From Balaenoptera acutorostrata (lineage: Eukaryota; Chordata; Mammalia; Artiodactyla; Balaenopteridae): a stretch of DNA of 64,000 nt. Below, piece after piece: positions 1 through 10,554 of the stretch; the stretch's first letter is position 1; every line of letters begins with the position of its first letter. The notes under the pieces were generated by a model. It worked only from the letters and a program-made list of their open reading frames with translations, had not been told where the DNA came from and did no database searches. The DNA is taken from the NCBI RefSeq assembly GCF_949987535.1, contig NW_026646030.1, positions 558,001-622,000 of the forward strand. Reading direction: 5' to 3'. Both the position numbers and the translations under genes were made by a program.

Positions 1-1760
1 CAGGCACAGGTCACTCTATTTTCCCATCAGGAAGAAGAATTAACCACGAACTCAGCCTGCTCCCCAGAACCAGAAGAGGGCGTGAAGCAATCCTGCACTT
101 TTGCGGCCAGCTCCCAAAAAGGCGACTTGAAAAATGGAGCTCAGGGGCACTGCAATTCACAAACCTGCAGACTTATAAATGATAACTCTCGTCCACAAAT
201 ATATTGAGGGAAGGCAACGAAGAGGCTTTGAAAGCAAGGCAGAATTGCAGGAAACAGATTTCAGGAGGTAGATTCAAATCGCCTTGAAAGCACATGAAAA
301 GCGGCAAAACGTGGACAATGATGCCCTTGGCCAAAAAGGGCGTATGCGTTTTTTCCTGAATATATTCAGGAAAAAACGCATACGCCCTTTGTGGCCAACC
401 AAGCAACCTGGAAAGGCAAATCAGCGCTCCAAAGAAGTCTCGCTTCCCAGTGGGCAAAAGGGCCATGCGGAAAAAAGTGTCAAAACCAGAAATGCCGGAC
501 CAGCCATGGAGAAATGGGAGCCTTGCTACACTGATGGGCGGGATGTAAATTGCCAACAGCCACTCTGGAGAAGTGTACGGTGTTTCCTGAAACATCTAAA
601 AAACACAGCTTAGAGAGCATAGGGCACTTCCACGCATGGGCGTATAAATTGGGAAAACTAAAAATCAGCAACACACAGGCACCCCAAAGTTTAGGGCTGC
701 TCTGTTGACAAGAACCCCCACTTCATTACACCTTAAATATCCTAGGAAAGAGAAAAATGGATAAAGAAGTTGTGGTCCTCATGTACAAAGGAATATCACT
801 CAGCCATGAAATCAAAGTCATAAGGCTAGTAGCAGCACGATGAGTGGATTTAGGTACGACGATTCTATGTGAAATAAGTCACACAGAGAAAGACACTTAT
901 CATAAGATATCACTTATAGAGGGAATGTAAAAACCGCTACTCTTGACCTGAATGACAAAACAGAAGAGAGTCACACGTTTAGAAAACACACTATGGCTGC
1001 TGAACGGGAAAGTTGAGGTGGGGTGATGCATAAAACAAGGGTTTCAAATTAGCTCACATACCGTTCCATAAACCCAATCTGTAATAGACAAGACCTACTC
1101 CTTGCTCAGTGAACTGGACTCAACACCCCCTATTCACCGAACAAGAATATATCTGACTAGTAAGAATCTTCACACCTATGTATTGATATCTCTCTGTAAG
1201 TGAGTCAAGGGGGTGTAAAGCGGCATAAACACAGCCGTGAAAAGCAGCTAAACCCCATTATAAAAATAAATGACTTTTCAAAACCCGTGACACAAAGACA
1301 GTGAAAGAGAGAGAAATTCTTACACAATTCGTTCAGGGGCTGTGATGCAACCTGGATTGACCATATCTAGACCCACAGCTGATTGAGACATAAGGGTGGA
1401 CCCTCTTGGGGCTAAGAGGTTTAGTGAGGTTGGGTGAGCCAACGCAAACCCTTTAAAGTAATACTGCATGGTACGCATCCCATGAGTCCCAAATCTCCAG
1501 GTTCAAGGGCATCTTTCTACGTCGAAAACATGCATGAGAAACGCAGAAGGTGGTACACCGTGTGATCGGGAAATGTTTCTAAAACGCACCTCATTTCTCA
1601 TCTCCTTGTGCTCGGGTTCCCCATTCCAGCCGCTTTACTAGCCATCTCCCTCCTTGGATAATCAGCACCTTTAAGCTCCTGTTCCGTACAGGTTGCAATT
1701 TGTCCTGAGGATGAACGGGAAGAGAGGGAACCAATGAGAGACTAGCTCTATGTTTTGGGA
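1..1760 (+). repeat. Satellite monomer 1
   Basis: 1,760 bp. Palindrome at 327-398 with one mismatch (G at 391 in the right arm). The head reads cacgaactcagcctgctccc, a type shared with monomers 4, 7 and 12. The L1 segment is ~178-1278, with the ORF2 stop at 928-930. The KpnI-like site is lost (ggtacgc). Confidence 0.95.
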
Positions 1761-1936
1761 CAGGCACAGGTCACTCTATTTTCCCGTCAGGAAGAAGAAT
1801 TAACCACAGGCTTAGCCTGCCCTCTGGAACCAGAAGAGGGCGTGAAGCAATCCTGCGCTTTTGCGGCCAGCTCGCAAAAAGCGACTTGAAAAATGGAGCT
1901 CAGGGGCACTGCAATGCCCAAACCTGCAGAGTTATA

Positions 1937-2689
1937 AATGATAACTCTCGTCCACAAATATATTGAGGGAAGGCAACAAAGAGGATTTGAAAGAAAGGCA
2001 GAATTGCAGGAAACATATTTCATGAGGTAGATTCGAATCGCCTTGAAAGCACATGAAAAGCGGCAAAACGTGGACAATGATGCCCTTGGCCAAAAAGGGC
2101 GTATGCGTTTTTTCCTGAATATATTCAGGAAAAAACGCATACGCCCTTTTTGGCCAACCAAGCAACCTGGAAAGGCAAATCAGCGCTCCAAAGAAGTCTC
2201 GCTTCCCAGCGGGCAAAAGGGCCATGCGGAAAAAGGTGTCAAAACCAGAAATGCAGGATCGGCCATGGAGAAATGGGAGCCTTGGTATGCTGATGGGTGG
2301 GATGTAAATTGCCAACAGCCACTCTGGAGAAGTGTCCGGTGTGTCCTGAAACATCTAAAAAACACAGCTTACAGAGCATAGGGCACTTCCACGCATGGGT
2401 GTATAAATTGGGAAAACTAAACATCAGCAAGACACAGGCACCCCAAAGTTTAGGGCTGCTCTGTTGACAAGAACCCCCACTTCATTACACCTTAAATATC
2501 CTAGGAAAGAGAAAAATGGATACAGAAGTTGTGGTCCTCATGTACAATGGAATATCACTCAGCCATGAAATCAACGTCATAAGGCTAGTAGCAGCACGAT
2601 GAGTGGATTTAGGTACGACGATTCTATGTGAAATAAGTCACACAGAGAAAGACACTTATCATAAGATATCACTTATAGAGGGAATGTAA
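1937..2689 (+). pseudogene. L1 ORF2 C-terminal relic (representative, monomer 2)
   Basis: A decayed remnant of the LINE-1 ORF2 protein (endonuclease and reverse transcriptase), covering only part of the C-terminal domain downstream of the RT. The frame that reads MKAHEKRQN, then GQKGHAEK, then CQQPLWRSV keeps L1 order and spacing. The palindrome adds about 84 bp (28 codons) relative to L1 between the AHEKR and KANQRSK segments, so the reading frame is kept. Most copies carry a TAG just upstream of the AHEKR segment (in aggaggtagattc). The cysteines and histidine of the L1 C-terminal Cys-rich motif are replaced (for example GPAMEKWEPC), and compensating one-base indels occur before QPLW. There is no catalytic domain, so it is non-functional. 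Confidence 0.8.
2086..2157. other. Perfect 72-bp palindrome (36-bp arms, no loop), representative
   Basis: The sequence starts with ttggccaaaaagggcgtatg, passes through the dyad centre cctgaatatattcagg and ends with the exact reverse complement of its start, catacgccctttttggccaa. All 36 base pairs match in this monomer and symmetry stops sharply at both ends (C at 2085, C at 2158). A matching structure occurs in all 37 monomers. Because it is palindromic, both strands encode the same peptide (GRMRFFLNIFRKKRIR), which creates mirror-image reading frames. It is absent from the L1 consensus I know, so it looks like an insertion into the L1 fragment. It can form a long hairpin or cruciform. Confidence 0.95.
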
Positions 2690-3037
2690 AAACCGCTACT
2701 CTTGACCTGAATGACAAAACAGAAGAGAGTCACACGTTTAGAAAACACACTATGGCTGCTGAACGGGAAAGGTGAGGTGGGGTGATGCATAAAACAAGGG
2801 TTTCAAATTAGCTCAGATACCGTTCCATAAACCCAATATGTAATCGACAAGACCTACTCCTTGCTCAGTGAACTGGACTCAACACCCCCTATTCACCACA
2901 CAAGAATATATCTGACTAGTAAGAATCTTCAAACCTATGTATTGATATCTCTCTGTAAGTGAGTCAAGGGGGTGTAAAGCGGCATAAACACAGCCGTGAA
3001 AAGCAGCTAAACCCCATTATAAAAATAAATGACTTTT
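2690..3037 (+). mobile_element. L1 3' UTR segment (representative, monomer 2)
   Basis: After the ORF2 stop the sequence follows the L1 3' UTR: a lysine/threonine-rich block with acaaaacagaagagagtcac, a block with ctatggctgctgaacggg, one with gacaagacctactccttgct and a terminal block with ctctgtaagtgagtcaaggg. These correspond in order to the conserved 3' UTR of cetartiodactyl-type L1. The segment ends in an A/T-rich stretch with the poly(A) signal. It drives nothing here that I can see. Confidence 0.75.
3024..3029 (+). promoter_or_regulatory. AATAAA polyadenylation signal of the L1 tail (representative)
   Basis: A canonical AATAAA lies at the end of the L1 3' UTR block, and an equivalent hexamer is retained in nearly every monomer, for example 1265-1270 in monomer 1. 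In L1 it directs cleavage and polyadenylation of the full-length transcript. Here its retention may only reflect array homogenisation. If satellite transcripts exist, it would define a 3' end once per monomer. Confidence 0.6.
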
Positions 3038-3695
3038 CAAAACCCATGAAACAAAGACAGTGAAAGAGAGAGAAATTCTTACACAATTCGTTCAGGGGCT
3101 GTCATGCAACCTGGATTGACCATATGAAGACCCACAGCTGATTGAGACATAAGGGTGGAGACTCTTGGGGCTGAGAGGTTTGGTGAGGTTGGGTGAGCCA
3201 ACGCAGACCCTTTAAAGTAATACTGCATGGTACCCATCCCATGGGTCCCATATCTCCAGGTTCAGGGCATCTTCCTATGTCGAAAACATGCATGAGAAAC
3301 CCAGAAGATGGTACACCGTGTGATCGGGAAAGGTTTCTAAAACGCACCTCATTTCTCATCTCCTTGTGCTCGGGTTCACCATTCCAGCCGCTTTACTAGA
3401 CATCTCCCTCCTTGGAGAATCAGCACCTTTAACCTCCTGTTCCGTACAGGTTGCAATTTGTCCTGAGGATGAACGGGAAGAATGGGAACCAATGAGAGAC
3501 TAGCTCTAGGTGTTGGGACAGGCACAGGTCACTCTATTTTCCCATCAGGAAGAAGAATTAACCACAAGCTCAGCCGGCCCTCCAAAACCAGAAGAGGGCC
3601 TGAAGCAATCCTGCACTTTTGCGGCCAGCTCCCAAAAAAGCGAGTTGAAAAATGGAGCTCAGGGGCACTGCAATTCACAAACCTGCAGACTTATA
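3038..3695. repeat. Non-L1 linker part of the monomer, origin unrecognised (representative)
   Basis: Between the end of one L1 tail and the start of the next L1 fragment lie ~660 bp that I cannot assign to a known element. The segment has moderate GC, several CpGs and no reading frame that is open in all copies. The proximal half contains ctgattgagacataagggtg and a KpnI-like ggtacc next to catcccatggg. The distal half contains gttgcaatttgtcctgagga, the phase motif and a PstI site (ctgcag). Its last ~60-100 bp may be highly diverged L1 ORF2. Other possibilities are an L1 5' UTR or pre-existing satellite sequence. Confidence 0.6.
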
Positions 3696-5276
3696 AATGA
3701 TAACTCTCGTCCACAAATATATTTAGCGAAGGCAACAAAGAGGATTTGAAAGCATGGCAGAATTGCTGGAAACAGATTTCAGGAGGTAGATTCGAATCGC
3801 CCAGAAAGCAGATGAAAAGCAGCAAAACGTGGACAATGATGCCCTTGGCCAAAAAGGGCGTATGCGTTTTTCCCTGAATATATTCAGAAAAAAACGGATA
3901 CGCCCTTTTTGGCCAACCAAGCAACCTGGAAAGGCAATTCAGTGCTCCAAAGAAGTCTCGTTTCCCAGCGGGCAAAAGGGCCATGCGGAAAAAAGTGTCC
4001 AAACCAGAAATGCAGGACCGGCCATGGACAAATGGGAGCCTTGCTACGCTGATGGGCGGGATGTAAATTGCCAACAGCCACTCTGGAAACGTGTACGTTG
4101 TGTCCTGAAACATCTAAAAAACACAGCTTGGAGAGCATAGGGCACTTCCACTCATGGGCGTATAAATTGGGAAAACTAAAAATCAGCAAGACACAGGCAC
4201 CCCAAAGTTTAGGGCTGCTCTGTTGACAAGAACCCCCACTTCATTACACCTTAAATATCCTAGGAAAGAGAAAAATGGATAAAGAGGTTGTGGTCCTCAT
4301 GTACAATGGAATATCACTCAGCCATGAAATCAAAGACATAAGGCTAGTAGCAGCACGATGAGTCGATTTAGGTACGACGATTCTAAGTGAAATAAGTCAC
4401 ACAGAAAAAGACACTTACCATAAGATATCGCTTATAGAGGGAATGTAAAAACCGCTACACTTGAACTGAATTACAAAACAGAACAGAGTCACACGTTTAG
4501 AAAACACACTATGGCTGCTGAACGGGAAAAGTGAGCTGGGGTGATGGCTAAAACAAGGGTTTCAAATGAGCTCAGATACCATTCCATAAACCCAATATGT
4601 AATAGACAAGACCTACTCCTTGCTCAGTGAACTGGACTCAACACCCTCTATTCACCACACAAGAATATATCTGACTAGGAAGAATATTCAAACCTATGTA
4701 TTGATATCTCTCTGTAAGTGAGTCAAGGGGGTGTAAAGCGGCATAAACACAGCCGTGAAAAGCAGCTAAAGCCATTATAAAAATAAATTACTTTTCAAAA
4801 CCCGTGAAACAAGGACAGTGAAAGAGAGAGAAATTCTTACAAAATTCGTTCAGGGGCTGTGATGCAACCTGGATTGACCATATCTAGACCCACAGCTGAT
4901 TGAGACATAAGGGTGGACACTCTTGGGGCTGAGAGGTTTGGTGAGGTTGGGTGAGCCAACGCAGACCCTTTAAAGTAATACTGCATGGTACCCATCCCAT
5001 GGGTCCCAAATCTCCAGGTTCAAGGGCATCTTTCTACATCGAAAACATGCATGAGAAACCCAGAAGATGGTACACCGTGTGATCGGGAAAGGTTCTAAAA
5101 CGCACCTCATTTCTCATCTCCTTGTGCTCGGGTTCGCCATTCCAGCTGCTTTACTAGCCATCTCCCTCCTTGAAGAATCAGCACCTTTAACCTCCTCTTC
5201 CGTACAGGTTGCAATTTGTCCTGAGGATGAACGGGAAGAGGGGGAACCAATGAGAGACTATCTCTAGGTGTTGGGA
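3519..5276 (+). repeat. Satellite monomer 3 (divergent-tail subtype)
   Basis: 1,758 bp. Palindrome 3845-3916 has three mismatches. It carries cgcccagaaagcagatg in place of cgccttgaaagcacatg, and a distinctive L1 tail (gagtcgattt, ttgaactgaattac, gagctggggtgatggct, ctaaagccattat). Monomers 6 and 11 share this tail. Confidence 0.95.
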
Positions 5277-7035
5277 CAGGCACAGGTCACTCTATTTTCC
5301 CATCAGGAAGAAGAATTAACCACGAACTCAGCCTGCTCCCCAGAAACAGAAGAGGGCGTGAAGCAATCCTGCACTTTTGCGGCCAGCTCCCAAAACAGCG
5401 ACTTGAAAAATGGAGCTCAGGGGCACTGCAATTCACAAACCTGCAGACTTATAAATGATAACTCTTGTCCACAAATATATTGAGGGAAGGCAACGAAGAG
5501 GCTTTGAAAGCAAGGCAGAATTGCAGGAAACAGATTTCAGGAGGTAGATTCAAATCGCCTTGAAAGCACATGAAAAGCGGCAAAACGTGGACAATGATGC
5601 CCTTGGCCAAAAAGGGCGTATGCGTTTTTTCCTGAATATATTCAGGAAAAAACGCATACGCACTTTTTGGCCAACCAAGCAACCTGGAAAGGCAAATCAG
5701 CGCTCCAAAGAAGTCTCGCTTCCCAGCGGGCAAAAGGGCCATGCGGAAAAAAGTGTCAAAACCAGAAATGCCGGACCAGCCATGGAGAAATGGGAGCCTT
5801 GCTACACTGATGGGCGGGATGTAAATTGCCAACAGCCACTCTGGAGAAGTGTACGGTGTTTCCTGAAACATCTAAAAAACACAGCTTAGAGAGCATAGGG
5901 CACTTCCACGCATGGGCGTATAAATTGGGAAAACTAAAAATCAGCAAGACACAGGCACCCCAAAGTTTAGGGCTGCTCTGTTGACAAGAACCCCCACTTC
6001 ATTACACCTTAAATATCCTATGAAAGAGAAAAATGGATAAAGAAGTTGTGGTCCTCATGTACAATGGAATATCACTCAGCCATGAAATCAACGTCATAAG
6101 GCTAGTAGCAGCACGATGAGTGGATTTAGGTACGACGATTCTAAGTGAAATAAGTCACACAGAAAAAGACACTTATCATAAGATATCACTTATAGAGGGA
6201 ATGTAAAAACCGCTACACTTGACCTGAATGACAAAACAGAAGAGAGTCACACGTTTAGAAAACACACTATGGCTGCTGAACGGGAAAGGTGAGGTGGGGT
6301 GATGCATAAAACAAGGGTTTCAAATTAGCTCAGATACCGTTCCATAAACCCAATATGTAATAGACAAGACCTACTCCTTGCTCTGTGAACTGGACTCAAC
6401 ACCCCCTATTCACCGCACAAGAATATATCTGACTAGTAAGAATCTTCAAACCTATGTATTGATATCTCTCTGTAAGTGAGTCAAGGGGGTGTAAAGCGGC
6501 ATAAACACAGCCGTGAAAAGCAGCTAAACCCCATTATAAAAATAAATGACTTTTCAAAACCCGTGAAACAAAGACAGTGAAAGAGAGAGAAATTCTTACA
6601 CAATTCGTTCAGGGGCTGTGATGCAACCTGGATTGACCATATCTAGACCCACAGCTGATTGAGACATAAGGGTGGACACTCTTGGGCCTGAGAGCTTTGG
6701 TGAGGTTGGGTGAGCCAACGCAGACCCTTTAAAGTAATACTGCATGGTACCCATCCCATGGGTCCCAAATCTCCAGGTTCAAGGGCATCTTCCTACGTCG
6801 AAAACAGGCATGAGAAACCCAGAAGATGGTACACCATGTGATCGGGAAAGGTTTCTAAAACGCACCTCATTTCTCATCTCCTTGTGCTCGGGTTCGCCAT
6901 TCCAGCTGCTTTACTAGCCATCTCCCTCCTTGGAGAATCAGCACTTTTAACCTCCGGTTCTGTACAGGTTGCAATTTGTCCTGAGGATGAACGGGAAGAG
7001 GGGAACCAATGAGAGACTAGCTCTAGGTTTTGGGA
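5277..7035 (+). repeat. Satellite monomer 4
   Basis: 1,759 bp. Palindrome 5603-5674 has one mismatch (A at 5662). Its head and ORF2 relic match monomer 1 closely (cgaactcagcctgctcccc, ccggaccagccatgg, attcaaatcgcc), at an offset of 5,276 bp or three monomers. Confidence 0.95.
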
Positions 7036-8795
7036 CAGGCACAGGTCACTCTATTTTCCCATCAGGAAGAAGAATTAACCAGAAGCTCAGCCTGCCCCCC
7101 AGAACCAGAAGAGGGCCTGAAGCAATCCTGCACTTTTGCGGCCAGCTCCCAAAACAGCGACTTGAAAAATGGAGCTCAGGGGCACTGCAATTCACAAACC
7201 TGCAGAGTTATAAATGATAACTCTCGTCCACAAATATATTTAGCGAAGGCAACGAAGAGGAATTGAAAGCATGGCAGAATTGCTGGAAACAGATTTCAGG
7301 AGGTAGATTCGAATCGCCCAGAAAGCAGATGAAAAGCGGCAAAACGTGGACAATGATGCCCTTGGCCATAAAGGGCGTATGCGTTTTTCCCTGAATATAT
7401 TCAGGAAAAAACGCATACGCCCTTTGTGGCCAACCAAGCAACCGGGAAAGGCAAATCAGCGCTACAAAGAAGTCTCGCTTCCCAGCGGGCAAAAGGGCCA
7501 TGCGGAAAAAAGTGTCAAAACCAGAAATGCCGGACAAGCCATGGAGAAATGGGAGCCTTGCTACACTGATGGGCGGGATGTAAATTGCCAACAGCCACTC
7601 TGGAGAAGTGTACGGTGTTTCCTGAAACATCTAAAAAACACAGCTTAGACAGCATACGGCACTTCCACGCATGGGCGTATAAATTGGGAAAACTAAAAAT
7701 CAGCAAGACACAGGCACCCCAAAGTTTAGGGCTGCTCTGTTGACAAGAACCCCCACTTCATTACACCTTAAATATCCTAGGAAAGAGAAAAATGGATAAA
7801 GAAGTTGTGGTCCTCATGTACAATGGAATATCACTCAGCCATGAAATCAACGTCATAAGGCTAGTAGCAGCACGATGAGTGGATTTAGGTACGACGATTC
7901 TAAGTGAAATAAGTCACACAGAAAAAGACACTTATCATAAGATATCACTTATAGAGGGAATGTAAAAACCGCTACACTTGACCTGAATGACAAAACAGAA
8001 GAGAGTCACACGTTTAGAAAACACACTATGGCTGCTGAACGGGAAAGCTGAGGTGGGGTGATGCATAAAACAAGGGTTTCAAATTAGCTCAGATACCGTT
8101 CCATAAACCCAATCTGTAATAGACAAGACCTACTCCTTGCTCAGTGAACTGGACTCAACACCCCCTATTCACCGCACAAGAATATATCTGACTAGTAAGA
8201 ATCTTCAAACCTATGTATTGATATCTCTCTGTAAGTGAGTCAAGGGGGTGTAAAGCGGCATAAACACAGCCGTGAAAAGCAGCTAAACCCCATTATAAAA
8301 ATAAATGACTTTTTATAACCCGTGAAACAAAGACAGTGAAAGAGAGAGAAATTCTTACACAATTCGTTCAGGGGCTGTGATGCAACCTGGATTGACCATA
8401 TCTAGACCCACAGCTGATTGAGACATAAGGGTGGACACTCTTGGGCCTGAGAGCTTTGGTGAGGTTGGGTGAGCCAACGCAGACCCTTTAAAGTAATACT
8501 GCATGGTACCCATCCCATGGGTCCCAAATCTCCAGGTTCAAGGGCATCTTCCTACGTCGAAAACAGGCATGAGAAACCCAGAAGATGGTACACCATGTGA
8601 TCGGGAAAGGTTTCTAAAACGCACCTCATTTCTCATCTCCTTGTGCTCGGGTTCGCCATTCCAGCTGCTTTACTAGCCATCTCCCTCCTTGGAGAATCAG
8701 CACTTTTAACCTCCGCTTCTGTACAGGTTGCAATTTGTCCTGAGGATGAACGGGAAGAGGGGGAACCAATGAGAGACTAGCTCTAGGTTTTGGGA
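7036..8795 (+). repeat. Satellite monomer 5 (chimeric)
   Basis: 1,760 bp. The 5' part up to about 7330 resembles monomer 6 (cagaagctcagcctgccccc, cgcccagaaagcagatg). From about 7440 on it resembles monomer 4 (cacggtgtttcc-like block, ccggacaagccatgg). Palindrome 7362-7433 has changes in both arms at one paired position (T opposite G) plus one further mismatch. The tail carries gactttttataaccc, otherwise seen in monomers 23-25, 27 and 28. Confidence 0.95.
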
Positions 8796-10554
8796 CAGGC
8801 ACAGGTCACTCTATTTTCCCATCAGGAAGAAGAATTAACCAGAAGCTCAGCCTGCCCCCCAGAACCAGAAGAGGGCCTGAAGCAATCCTGCACTTTTGCG
8901 GCCAGCTCCCAAAACAGCGACTTGAAAAATGGAGCTCAGGGGCACTGCAATTCACAGACCTGCAGAGTTATAAATGATAACTCTCGTCCACAAATATATT
9001 TAGCAAAGGCAACGAAGAGGATTTGAAAGCATGGCAGAATTGCTGGAAACAGATTTCAGGAGGTAGATTCGAATCGCCCAGAAAGCAGATGAAAAGCGGC
9101 AAAACGTGGACAATGATGCCCTTGGCCAAAAAGGGCGTATGCGTTTTTCCCTGAATATATTCAGAAAAAAACGCATACGCCCTTTTTGGCCAACCAAGCA
9201 ACCTGGAAAGGCAATTTAGTGCTCCAAAGAAGTCTCGTTTCCCAGCGGGCAAAAGGGCCATGCGGAAAAAAGTGTCCAAACCAGAAATGCAGGACTGGCC
9301 ATGGAGAAATGGGAGCCTTGCTACGCTGATGGGCGGGATGTAAATTGCCAACAGCCACTCTGGAAACGTGTACGTTGTGTCCTGAAACATCTAAAAAACA
9401 CAGCTTGGAGAGCATAGGGCACTTCCACTCATGGGCGTATAAATTGGGAAAACTAAAAATCAGCAAGACACAGGCACCCCAAAGTTTAGGGCTGCTCTGT
9501 TGACAAGAACCCCCACTTCATTACACCTTAAATATCCTAGGAAAGAGAAAAATGGATAAAGAGATTGTGGTCCTCATGTACAATGGAATATCACTCAGCC
9601 ATGAAATCAAAGACATAAGGCTAGTAGCAGCACGATGAGTCGATTTAGGTACGACGATTCTAAGTGAAATAAGTCACACAGAAAAAGACACTTACCATAA
9701 GATATCACTTATAGAGGGAATGTAAAAACCGCTACACTTGAACTGAATTACAAAACAGAACAGAGTCACACGTTTAGAAAACACACTATGGCTGCTGAAC
9801 CGGAAAAGTGAGCTGGGGTGATGGCTAAAACAAGGGTTTCAAATGAGCTCAGATACCGTTCCATAAACCCAATATGTAATAGACAAGACCTACTCCTTGC
9901 TCAGTGAACTGGACTCAACACCCCCTATTCACCACACAAGAATATATCTGACTAGTAAGAATCTTCAAACCTATGTATTGATATCTCTCTGTAAGTGAGT
10001 CAAGGGGGTGTAAAGCGGCATAAACACAGCCGTGAAAAGCAGCTAAAGCCATTATAAAAATAAATTACTTTTCAAAACCCGTGAAACAAGGACAGTGAAA
10101 GAGAGAGAAATTCTTACAAAATTCGTTCAGGGTCTGTGATGCAACCTGGATTGACCATATCTAGACCCACAGCTGATTGAGACATAAGGGTGGACACTCT
10201 TGGGGCTGAGAGGTTTGGTGAGGTTGGGTGAGCCAACGCAGACCCTTTAAAGTAATACTGCATGGTACCCATCCCATGGGTCCCAAATCTCCAGGTTCAA
10301 GGGCATCTTCCTACATCGAAAACATGCATGAGAAACCCAGAAGATGGTACACCGTGTGATCGGGAAAGGTTTCTAAAACGCACCTCATTTCTCATCTCCT
10401 TGTGCTCGGGTTCGCCATTCCAGCTGCTTTACTAGCCATCTCCCTCCTTGAAGAATCAGCACCTTTAACCTCCTCTTCCGTACAGGTTGCAATTTGTCCT
10501 GAGGATGAACGGGAAGAGGGGGAACCAATGAGAGACTAGCTCTAGGTGTTGGGA
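8796..10554 (+). repeat. Satellite monomer 6 (divergent-tail subtype)
   Basis: 1,759 bp. Palindrome 9122-9193 has two mismatches. It has the divergent L1 tail of monomer 3 and is nearly identical to monomer 11 (offset 8,801 bp), as first unit of the pentamer duplication. Confidence 0.95.

Larger units (their letters stand above)
1937..3037 (+). mobile_element. LINE-1 3' end (ORF2 C-terminus plus 3' UTR), representative copy in monomer 2
   Basis: This stretch aligns in order with the 3' end of mammalian L1 of the laurasiatherian type, recognised from memory. Matching blocks include the ORF2 C-terminal region around QPLWRSV (about 2316-2336), a block equivalent to the L1 sequence encoding a tryptophan-rich WIKKMW-like segment (about 2510-2530), the relic SHTEKDTYHKISLIEGM followed by TAA at 2687-2689, and a 3' UTR ending in AATAAA at 3024-3029. 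The same segment lies ~177-1,278 bp after each monomer start. It is interrupted by the palindrome at 2086-2157. Weaker similarity to ORF2 may extend ~60-100 bp further upstream. No poly(A) tail or target-site duplication is visible, so this is an old fragment amplified as satellite, not a fresh insertion. Confidence 0.85.
1761..3518 (+). repeat. Satellite monomer 2
   Basis: 1,758 bp. Palindrome 2086-2157 is perfect. The head is of the acaggcttagcctgccctct type, which becomes the dominant type to the right. Private changes include tttcatgaggtag and a lower-quality linker match to its neighbours. Used here as the reference copy for sub-features. Confidence 0.95.

Noticed and set aside
327..398. 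Rho-independent terminator or bacterial repeat-type hairpin, or CRISPR-like array
   Set aside because: The context is a mammalian satellite with L1 sequence. The repeat is 1.76 kb with no spacers, and the hairpin has no terminator context.
173..595. Minus-strand 140-codon frame recurring in monomers 1-14 except where shifted (127 codons further right)
   Set aside because: It is antisense to the L1 ORF2 relic, recurs once per monomer, shares its central peptide with the plus strand because of the palindrome, and its length depends on one CAT/CGT difference. No known domain is visible.
284..613. Plus-strand ~109-codon frame with a basic RMRFFLNIFRKKRIR segment as a possible new peptide gene
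   Set aside because: The flanks are L1 ORF2 relic and the basic segment is the translated palindrome. Start codons and stops vary between monomers and there is no sign of codon-level constraint.
2110..2135. Transcription-factor sites in the palindrome (STAT-like ttcc...ggaa, heat-shock-like gaa..ttc, NF-I-like ttggccaa)
   Set aside because: These are short matches expected from any palindrome of this composition, spacing does not fit the canonical sites well, and no supporting context was seen.
5067..5267. Linker-derived plus-strand frame with a hydrophobic stretch (VLGFAIPAALLAISLL) resembling a membrane segment
   Set aside because: It is open only where single-base differences happen to remove stops; in other monomers the same linker is closed or frameshifted.
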